Part shown: piece after piece, positions 56,691 to 64,000 of the stretch
How positions within the stretch are numbered: the first letter of the stretch is position 1
Layout of the letters: the number at the start of each line of letters is the position of its first letter
Origin: Rana temporaria
Lineage: Eukaryota > Chordata > Amphibia > Anura > Ranidae
Reading direction: 5' to 3'
Assembly (NCBI RefSeq): GCF_905171775.1
Contig: NC_053490.1
Span: 29,315,042 to 29,379,041 of the forward strand
Length of the DNA: 64,000 bases
Translations under genes and position numbers: made by a program
The notes under the pieces: generated by a model
Databases searched by the model: none
The model's input: the letters and a program-made list of their open reading frames with translations, nothing else
Told to the model about the DNA's origin: nothing

Positions 56691-57060
56691 AATATATGTA
56701 TATATATCATTTTTTTGCAGAGCCCATAGAGAATAAAATGGTGGGTGTTGCCATTTTTTACAACACACAGGGGGGTTATTTGCTAAAGGCAAATCTACTC
56801 TGCACTACAAGTACACTGAAAATGCACTTGGAAGTGCAGTCACTGTAGATCTGAGGGGGACATGCAAGGAAAATAAAAAACTGCAATTAGGCTTGCACAT
56901 GATTGGATGATAAAGTCAGCAGAGATTCAAAAATCTCCAAATTGGGCCCAACTAGCCATTTTCCCTTTCTGGTGTCATGTAACTCGTTAGTGTTACAAGG
57001 TCTTGATGTTATCACTCTCACTCTCTCATACTGGTCACTGGAAGTTCAACATGGCACCTC

Positions 57061-57455
57061 ATGGCAAAAAAACTCTCTGAGGATCTGAAAAAAAGAATTG
57101 TTGCTCTACATAAAGATGGCCTAGGCTATAAGAAGATTGCCAAGACCCTGAAACTGAGCTGCAGCACGGTAGACAAGACCATACTCATAAGAGAATCAGA
57201 GTGCACATGCTCAGCATCATATCCAGAGTTTGTCTTTAGGAAATAGAGGTGTGAGTGCTGCCAGCATTGCTGCTGAGGTTGAAGGGGGGGGGTCAGCCTG
57301 TCAGTGCTCAGACCATACGCCGTACAATGTATCAAATTGGTCTGCATGGCTGTCATCCCAGAAGAAAGCCTCTTGTAAAGATGATGCACAAAAAAGCCTG
57401 CAAACAGTTTGTTGAAGACAAGCAGACTAAGGACATGGATTACTGGAACCATGTT
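57061..57455 (+). pseudogene. Tc1-like transposase N-terminal fragment
   Basis: KLSEDLKKRIVALHKDGLGY and KKIAKTLKLSCSTVDKTI form the paired-like helix-turn-helix. After a small deletion and a frame change come GVSAASIAAEVEGGG and, in another frame, EDKQTKDMDYWNHV, where the LINE begins. It is dead. Same subfamily as 40315-41312. Confidence 0.88.
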
Positions 57456-57685
57456 TTTTATAAAAATGTTCATTAGCATACAAAATTAGCCCACGCAGGG
57501 GCAGTTCTTCTGATGCGACAACATACCGCAACAGGGCACAACATACAACATAAACAAACTAACTTATACTATAACCCCAATGTGGGGAGAGGTTCAGTTT
57601 AGGAGAATCTGTGCTCAAATTGGTACCAACAGGATAATGCAACATGAGAATAGTTGGGTCAATATACTCACAGACTAGATATATA

Positions 57686-59248
57686 CAGGGAGTGCAGAAT
57701 TATTAGGCAAGTTGTATTTTTGAGGATTAATTTTATTACAATTTTATTACAACAACCATGTTCTCAATGAACCCAAAAAACTCATTAATATCAAAGCTGA
57801 ATATTTTTGGAAGTAGTTTTTAGTTTGTTTTTAGTTTTAGCTATTTTAGGGGGATATCTGTGTGTGCAGGTGACCATTACTGTGCATATTTATTAGGCAA
57901 CTTAACAAAAAAAAAAAATATACCCATTTCAATTATTTATTTTTACCAGTGAAACCAATATAACATTCTCAACATTCACAAATATACATTTATGACATTC
58001 AAAAACAAAACAAAAACAAATCAGTGACCAATATAGCCACCTTTCTTTGCAAAGACACTCAAAAGCCTGCCATCCATGGATTCTGTCAGTGTTTTGATCT
58101 GTTCACCATCAACATTGCGTGCAGCAGCAACCATAGCCTCCCAGACACTGTTCAGAGAGGTGTACTGTTTTCCCTCCTTGTAAATCTCACATTTGATGAT
58201 GGACCAAGGTTCTCAATGGGGTTTAGATCAGGTGAACAAGGAGGCCATGTCATTAGTTTTTCTTCTTTTATACCCTTTCTTGCCAGCCACCCTGTGGAGT
58301 ACTTGGACGCGTGTGATGGAGCATTGTCCTGCATGAAAATCATGTTTTTCTTGAAGGACGCAGACTTCTTCCTGTACCACTGCTTGAAGAAGGTGTCTTC
58401 CAGAAACTGGCAGTAGGACTGGGAGTTGAGCTTGACTCCATCCTCAACCCGAAAAGGCCCCACAAGCTCATCTTTGATGATACCAGCCCAAACCAGTACT
58501 CCACCTCCACCTTGCTGGCGTCTGAGTCGGACTGGAGCTCTCTGCCCTTTACCAATCCAGCCACGGGCCCATCCATCTGGCCCATCAAGACTCACTCTCA
58601 TTTCATCAGTCCATAAAACCTTAGAAAAATCATTCTTGAGATATTTCTTGGCCCAGTCTTGACATTTCAGCTTGTGTGTCTTGTTCAGTGGTGGTCGTCT
58701 TTCAGCCTTTCTTACCTTGGCCATGAGTATTGCACACCTTGTGCTTTTGGGCACTCCAGTGATGTTGCAGCTCTGAAATATGGCCAAACTGGTGGCAAGT
58801 GGCATTTTGGCAGCTGCACGCTTGACTTTTCTCAGTTCATGGGCAGTTATTTTGCGCCTTGGTTTTTCCACACGCTTCTTGCGACCCTGTTGACTATTTT
58901 GAATGAAACGCTTGATTGTTCGATGATCACGCTTCAGAAGCTTTGCAGTTTTAAGAGTGCTGCATCCCTCTGCAAGATATCTCACTATTTTTGACTTTTC
59001 TGAGCCTGTCAAGTCCTTCTTTTGACCCATTTTGCCAAAGGAAAGGAAGTTGAATAATAATTATGCACACCTGATATAGGGTGTTGATGTCATTAGACCA
59101 CACACCTTCTCATTACAGAGATGCACATCACCTAATATGCTTAATTGGTAGTAGGCTTTCGAGCCTATACAGCTTGGAGTAAGACAACATGCATAAAGAG
59201 GATGATGTGGTCAAAATACTCATTTGCCTAATAATTCTGCACTCCCTG
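57686..59248 (-). mobile_element. Nearly intact Tc1-like transposon
   Basis: The ends CAGGGAGTGCAGAATTATTA and TAATAATTCTGCACTCCCTG are exact inverted repeats, with TA at 57684-57685 and 59249-59250. At 1,563 bp it has the normal length for a Tc1-like element and carries one transposase gene on the minus strand. It looks young. Confidence 0.94.
58021..59030 (-). pseudogene. Tc1-like transposase with a single frameshift
   Basis: The frame opens at 59030 (MGQKKDLTGSEKSKIVRYL) and runs about 275 codons. It has two helix-turn-helix regions (residues about 10-110), LWTDEMRVSLDG (first aspartate), GGVLVWAGIIKDE, FMQDNAPSH (second aspartate) and CSPDLNPIEN (catalytic glutamate), as in DD34E Tc1-like enzymes. 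At about 58211 one base appears lost within the expected NLW, which shifts the frame. The remaining roughly 60 codons are otherwise readable to a stop at 58021-58023 (GGYIGH end). The catalytic triad is upstream of the lesion. A sequencing or assembly error is possible. Confidence 0.9.
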
Positions 59249-59251
59249 TAG

Positions 59252-59921
59252 AGCAAGATTCAGAGAGAAGTTACGCCGACCTATCAGTTGATACGCCGCG
59301 TAAGTTCTAGGATGCGCCGTCGTATTTATGCGCCGTATTCTTGAAACCAGATACGCCTGAATTCTGGCTCCATTAAACCGACGTAAGTCTCCTACGCCGT
59401 CGTATCTTCGGTGCATATTTACGCTGGCCGCTAGGGGCGCTTCCATTGATTTACGCGTCGAATATGTAAATGACCTAGATATGCCGATTCACGAACGTAC
59501 TTGCGCCCGTCGCAGTAAGCTATGCCGTTTACGTAAGGCGTACGTCCGTCGTAAAGTTAAGCCTCATAAAGCAGGGGTAAGTCATGTTAGGGTATGGACG
59601 TCGGAACAGCCGTCGGATTTTACGTTGTTTGCGTAAGTCGTACGTGAATGGGGCTGGGCGTAGGTTACGTTCACGTCGAAAGCATTAAGCCGACGTATCT
59701 TACGGCGCATACGCCGTTCTTTCAGGAATTCATTTACATGGGGTCACGGCTAATTTTAATACAACACGCCCACTACCTTCCTAATTTGAATTAGGCGGGC
59801 TTACGACGGCCCATTTACGCTACGCCGACGTAACTTAGGGAGCAAGTGCTTTGTGAATACTGCTCTTGCCTCTCAGAGTTACGTTGCACAAAAATGCGCC
59901 GCTGTCTCTGAATCTGGCCCA
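59252..59921. mobile_element. CpG-rich Harbinger-like MITE, copy 7, with TAG duplication
   Basis: AGCAAGATTCAGAG and CTCTGAATCTGGCCCA ends, with TAG at 59249-59251 and 59922-59924. It shares its left target bases with the neighbouring Tc1-like element. Interior words (CCGCTAGGGGCGC, TTACGTTCACGTCGAAA) match copies 1-6. Confidence 0.8.
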
Positions 59922-59931
59922 TAGTGTTAAT

Positions 59932-62018
59932 CTAGGAATTGGTTACTGCATCAGTTGCCGTGGTATTGTCATCTAGCCAACAGGTCCATACCTTTTCACA
60001 TTTTTGTGGCCAACCCTTGCCCGAGTAGGTGGCTTTATACAGGGGTAATCTGGCATTCACTAGGCTTTTCCAGAATCTGACAGAGGGGGGAGACGATTGT
60101 TTCCAGTTCATCGTAATGGCCTTACGAGCATAGTACAATAGCAGGGATATGAGTATTTTCCTGGCTCTGAGCATTGACAGTTGTTCCACCAGCCCCAGCA
60201 GACAATATTTAGGATCATAAGGAACACGAGTCTTAGTGACCTTAGCAATCACCTGGAGTACTTCTTTCCAATAATGCTCGATTGCTGGGCAAACCCAAAA
60301 ATTAGAAAAAGTCACCCGGTTGGTAGGAGCAACGCCAGCACGCTGGATTGTGCCGGCAACATCTGGTGCACCCTGTGAGGCGTGTATTGAGCTCTATGCA
60401 CAATTTTGTATTGGACCAGTTTGTCCCTAGCTGAGACCAGAGGGGAGAAGGGAAAGTCCCAAATCTCCCTCCAGTCATCCTTGTCCAGCTCCGGTATGTC
60501 CCCCACCCATTTCCTGTGGAGGGAGGACCACTCGGGCCGACAGCAATCAGCAGGGACCCGTAAAGCTGAGACGTGGGTTTCTCCAAGTCTTTCACCCGAA
60601 GGGTGGATTCGAGCTCCGAGTATGCCAATTCAACTGGTTGGCCTAAGAACTGACACCTGTTGGCATGAGTGATTTGAAGATACCTAAAATGGACCTGTGC
60701 AGGCACATTAAATTTGGTGCGTAAAACGTGAAAGGGGGTGAGCTCTCTGTTGGTGATAACATGTTCAAGGGTCAGTATTTTGTATTTGGCCCAGGCCTGT
60801 GGATCCGGGATGGTATTGAACTGTGATAGGTTAGGGTTCAGCCACAGGGGGGGGGGGTGTGAGGAGACCAGGAGTTCGGCTGGGGTGCCCTTAGTGCTTC
60901 ACCCACCTTCCATGCCTGCATAGTGGTACGCATAGAAGGGGTGAGATGGTGAGGCGTTTTAGGCCCCCTGAATAGCAACCCCTTCAAGGCCTCCAGCACT
61001 ATAACCGCCTCCAGCACCACCGCAGCGTTGGTCAGGTCTGGCTGCAACCAACAATGGGCTGTCACAAGCTGAGTGGCCAAGAAATACTTGTGGCAATCAG
61101 GGAGAGCTGTCCACAGGCCTGGTCAGAGTGGTGTATTTGAATCTAGGCGTTTAGGCCCCCAAACAAAGGAGAGGAAGAGTTGCTTAAGAGAATTAAAGAA
61201 AGTTTTGGTCAGCCATTGTGGGGAGTTCCGAAAAATGTACGTAAATTTTAGGGAGGACTTTCATTTTAAGAAGATTGATGCGCCCAATGAGAGAAAAGGG
61301 AAGATTGCTCCACGTCTTCAGTTTGGTTTTAATAGCTACCAAGACAGGGTCATGATTGAGCCGCACAAAGTCCCTACTCTCTCTTGAGATGATAATACCT
61401 AAATAGGTAACTGATCAACCCACTGGAGTGGGAGAGAGGAGGGTGAGAGGGACCTGGCCCCTTCATCCACTGGGAACAGCTGAGACTTGTGCCAGTTCAC
61501 TCTCAACCCCGTGAAGGCGGAGAAGGCATCCATGATACCGAGTGCGCCCTGCAGAGAGTCACCAGCGTTATTCAAAAAAAGCAGCAGATCATCCGTGTAG
61601 AGAGCCACTATCTCCTCCAGCCAGCCCACCACAAACCTCGGCCAAGCTCCTGAGGGCCTCAGCAATAGGCTCCATGGCCAGGGCGAACAGAGCTGGGGAG
61701 AGAGGGCATCCCTCTCTGGTGGCCCTCTGCAGGGGGAACGGAGGAGACAGGGAGCCATTCAGTTTAATACATGCCATGGGACCCATTCTTCTAAGCACCT
61801 TCCACAGATATACCCACTCCACTGTGTCAAATACTTTTTCCACATCAAGGGTGGCGATGTTCCTAGTGCCCTGGTTAGTATGGGGGGCATGTATATTAGA
61901 AAATAGTCTACGTATATTAATGTCTGTGGACCTACCAGGCATAAAACCCGTTTGATCAGAGTCAATCAGGGATTTTATTACTCTATTAAGTCTAGTGGCC
62001 AGTAACTTGGTTGTACGG
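59932..62018 (-). pseudogene. LINE ORF2 (reverse transcriptase and C-terminus), degraded
   Basis: Segments in order: DSDQTGFMPGRSTDINIRRL; palm motif A LDVEKVFDTVEW; TREGCPLSPALFALAMEP (motif B); ALYTDDLLLFL in place of the usual YADD (motif C, alanine to threonine); then a thumb segment. Several frame changes separate these. Part of the loop between motifs A and B (about 15 residues) is missing. The tail ends CEKVWTCWLDDNTT, comparable to the end of the LINE at 51090. Non-functional. Confidence 0.85.
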
Positions 62019-62154
62019 TACACTCACTACTTTACATTGTAGCAAAGTGTCATTTCTTCAGTGTTGTCACATGAAAAGATAGAATAAAATATTTACAAAA
62101 ATGTGAGGGGTGTACTCACTTTTGTGAGATACTGTATATTATATATGCATATTC

Positions 62155-62660
62155 ATATGCACTCATTTTTAACGACCAATCAAAAACAACAAATTGTACG
62201 TTTGACATGAGCAGATACACTTCCCCTGACCTGAAAATTTAGTATTCAAACCCAATCTGTTGACTGTCTGAACTGTAATTCAGTGACAACATGACATCTC
62301 CCCACAAGTAATAATCAGCAAAAGGAAAGAAGATCTGTATGCGCCCATCATGCTAATCACTTTACGAGTAGCGCGTTTCAAGAAAATAAATGACTGCGCT
62401 CCAATTAAGATACATTCACTGCCATGGGTGATTATGTAGTTGTTATTGCTCATTAGGAGATGGCCTGGGATGTTCTACTTTGTGCGTAATTAACTTGCTT
62501 AACATACAAAATGACTCCTATTAATTGTTCGCTGGCGGCCCTATCACCCACATCAATCAGGAGAAAGAATTTGGAGTCATAATAGGAGTCTGTGCGCCTT
62601 TACTGTGAAAACAGGTTTGAGGTCTTAATAACTGCAGTAAGCGTGAGTTTAAAGCAGAAA
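62155..62660. promoter_or_regulatory. Candidate conserved non-coding element (low certainty)
   Basis: About 500 bp have no inverted ends, arrays, CpG words or repeat words shared with the rest of the window. It is rich in TAATTA-, CAATCA- and TGATTA-type homeodomain-like cores (for example TGCGTAATTAACTTGC near 62486 and CCTATTAATTGTTCG near 62517). Enhancers of developmental genes often look like this. I infer it only from contrast with the surroundings. Confidence 0.35.
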
Positions 62661-62829
62661 TTCGGCTAAATAAGTAGCTTCTTACCGCCAAAATATTTGT
62701 AATTCTTTTAAGCTATTCTTGAGATCCAGGGGCGACCAAACAGTGAAGGCTGCTCATTGACCTCACTTTTTTTAAGCACTTAAAGGAGTTGTAAATAAAA
62801 AAAATTTATGCTGAAATTACTGTTTACAG

Positions 62830-63300
62830 CAGGGGTGGCAAACACAAGGCCCACGGGCCGAATCCGGCCCGCCTGACCTTGTAATGTGGCCCGCACAGCA
62901 GCCTCCTCATTTTGGCAGGTTGGGATCCCAGTCCCTCAGTCCCGCGAGCGGCGTGGCAAATTAGCGCATGTGCGGCCAGTCAGTCTGAGCACAGGCATCT
63001 TCCCCTTACTGTGCCGCTCTGCCTCCGTCTCCGCCTCCGCCCCCGCCTCCACCGCCGTGTCTCCACCCGTCTCGGCTTAGGCTGCCATTCTGACCTCCGC
63101 CCTGTCTCCACCTCCACCGCCGCCTCTGCTCTGTCTCCACCCATGTCGGCTTACAATACCGCTCTTGTCTCCACCCACTGGCGTAGCGTGGGTGGGGGGG
63201 GGCCATGGCACCGGACGCAAAATTTAGGTGGGCGCAGCATCCAGTGCCAGTGTCACTCCTTCCTATGGACCTCGCTGCGCTCCAGCCGCCATGTTGCGGC
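62830..63300. repeat. hAT-like left end (CAGGGGTGGCAAAC) and GC-rich follow-on
   Basis: CAGGGGTGGCAAACACAAGGCCC resembles the CAGGGGTGGCCAACC end at 22973. GGCCCGC words follow and then a CTCCGCCTCCGCCCCCGCC-like tract to 63060. No right end was identified in the window. Confidence 0.55.
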
Positions 63301-63584
63301 TCAGGGATTGGCAGCGGCTGCCCAATGATTGGACAAACGGGTGTCATGTGCGGTGGCAGGGGCCATCATCTTCTCCTCCTCCGCGCCGGACAGGATTTCC
63401 CCTTGATGTGGCAGCCAGTCTGGGACTGGTGCAGCGGCGCCTGCTCTACCCCACAGGGCAGCATATGTGGTGAAATGACATCTCCAGGGATGTCCTGAAC
63501 TGTGGTACGTGACAGTGACACAGATGCACAGTACAGTCACACAGTGTACACTACTACACACATACACAGAGCATCACCATCTCC

Positions 63585-63880
63585 CCCAATGTTCCTCCTG
63601 TCCCCCAATGTTCCTCCTGCCCCCACTTATTCTCAATGTTCCCCCTAATTATCCCCAATGTTCCTCCTGTCCCCCCAATGTTCCTCCTGTCCCCCCAATG
63701 TTCCTCCTGTCCCCCCAATGTCCCTCCTGTCCCCCCAATTTTCTTTCTGTCCCCCCAATGTTCCTCCTGTCCACCAATGTTCCTCCTGCCACCCCACTTA
63801 TCTGCAATGTCCCTCCTGTCCCCCCCAATGCTCCTCCTGCCCCCCCACTTATATCCAATGTCCCTCCTGTCCCCCCAAAA
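63585..63880. repeat. 20-bp minisatellite
   Basis: Units of AATGTTCCTCCTGTCCCCCC, about 13 copies with variants. The frames across it (PPNVPPVPPMFLLSPQ types) are repeat artefacts. Confidence 0.93.
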
Positions 63881-64000
63881 AAGGTACTATAGCCCAATAC
63901 AAAGGGAGGGAGCCGCCTATACAGGGAGGTACCAGAGCTGGGCCAGGTAGGAAGGTAGGAGAGAGTACAGATGTGAGGAATTTTTAGGCGCAATCCTGAC

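Larger units (their letters stand above)
57456..62018 (-). mobile_element. L1/Tx1-group LINE, 5'-truncated, with two nested insertions
   Basis: The minus strand carries reverse-transcriptase and C-terminal ORF2 sequence (62018 to about 59930) and a 3' region ending in a T-run on + at 57454-57459. The 3' region is interrupted by a Tc1-like element (57686-59248) and a CpG-rich MITE (59252-59921). The element lies inside an older Tc1-like copy. Confidence 0.82.
56938..62146 (+). mobile_element. Tc1-like element split by a LINE
   Basis: The left part (56938-57455) holds the transposase 5' half. The right part (62019-62146) holds the same right end as the copy ending at 41584 (TCACTTTTGTGAGATACTGTA). 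The roughly 1 kb normally between them is absent and replaced by a LINE, so the insertion went with a deletion, or recombination followed. The left terminal repeat is not present. Confidence 0.8.

Noticed and set aside
22..59921. Idea that the intact Harbinger mobilises the CpG-rich MITEs
   Set aside because: The terminal repeats differ (TGCTACGTTTCC versus GGGCCAGATTC), so shared mobilisation is not supported by sequence.
63509..63993. Proline-rich + frames and glycine-rich minus frame, collagen-like at first glance
   Set aside because: All derive from a 20-bp minisatellite read in different frames.

Overview
This window looks like repeat-dominated chromosomal DNA of an anuran amphibian, most likely a ranid-type frog. 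That is an inference from the mix of Tc1-like, PIF/Harbinger, hAT, TTAA-flanked and L1/Tx1-group elements, and from CpG-rich MITE families that look like those of frog genomes. I see no host protein-coding gene, no tRNA or rRNA gene and no CRISPR. Almost every base belongs to a transposon, a MITE or a tandem array, and many of these are nested inside one another.

The most complete object is a PIF/Harbinger DNA transposon at 22-7191. It has identical 31-bp terminal inverted repeats, a TAG target duplication and two convergent, apparently intact spliced genes: a DDE transposase (exons 231-434 and 3315-4415, +) and a trihelix Myb/SANT-like protein (exons 6906-6534, 6445-6254 and 5579-5305, -). 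In the known family, the Myb-like protein helps bring the transposase to the ends and into the nucleus. Later insertions (a 1.2-kb hAT, a 161-bp hAT MITE, a foldback, minisatellites) sit only in introns or intergenic DNA of this element. It landed in a 48-bp satellite that runs on from 7192 to about 11339.

From 11340 to 28640: a Tc1-like fragment; several MITEs with readable target duplications; four members of one hAT family that carry internal 23-25 bp tandem arrays; a roughly 37-bp minisatellite; TTAA-flanked elements; and very CpG-rich Harbinger-like MITEs. From 28690 to 50330: more of the same families, a CR1/L2-like LINE tail, a decayed Tc1-like copy carrying a hAT insertion, and large palindromes. 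From 50335 to 54445: an L1/Tx1-group LINE sits inside a TTAA-type element and is itself split by a 1.8-kb hAT. From 56938 to 62146: a Tc1-like element is interrupted by a second L1/Tx1 LINE, which carries a nearly intact Tc1-like transposon (57686-59248) and a MITE. The stretch at about 62155-62660 shows no repeat signature and is the best candidate for conserved host non-coding DNA. The window ends in a hAT-like end and a 20-bp minisatellite.

Coordinates of elements with a readable target duplication are exact. Other element borders are estimates.
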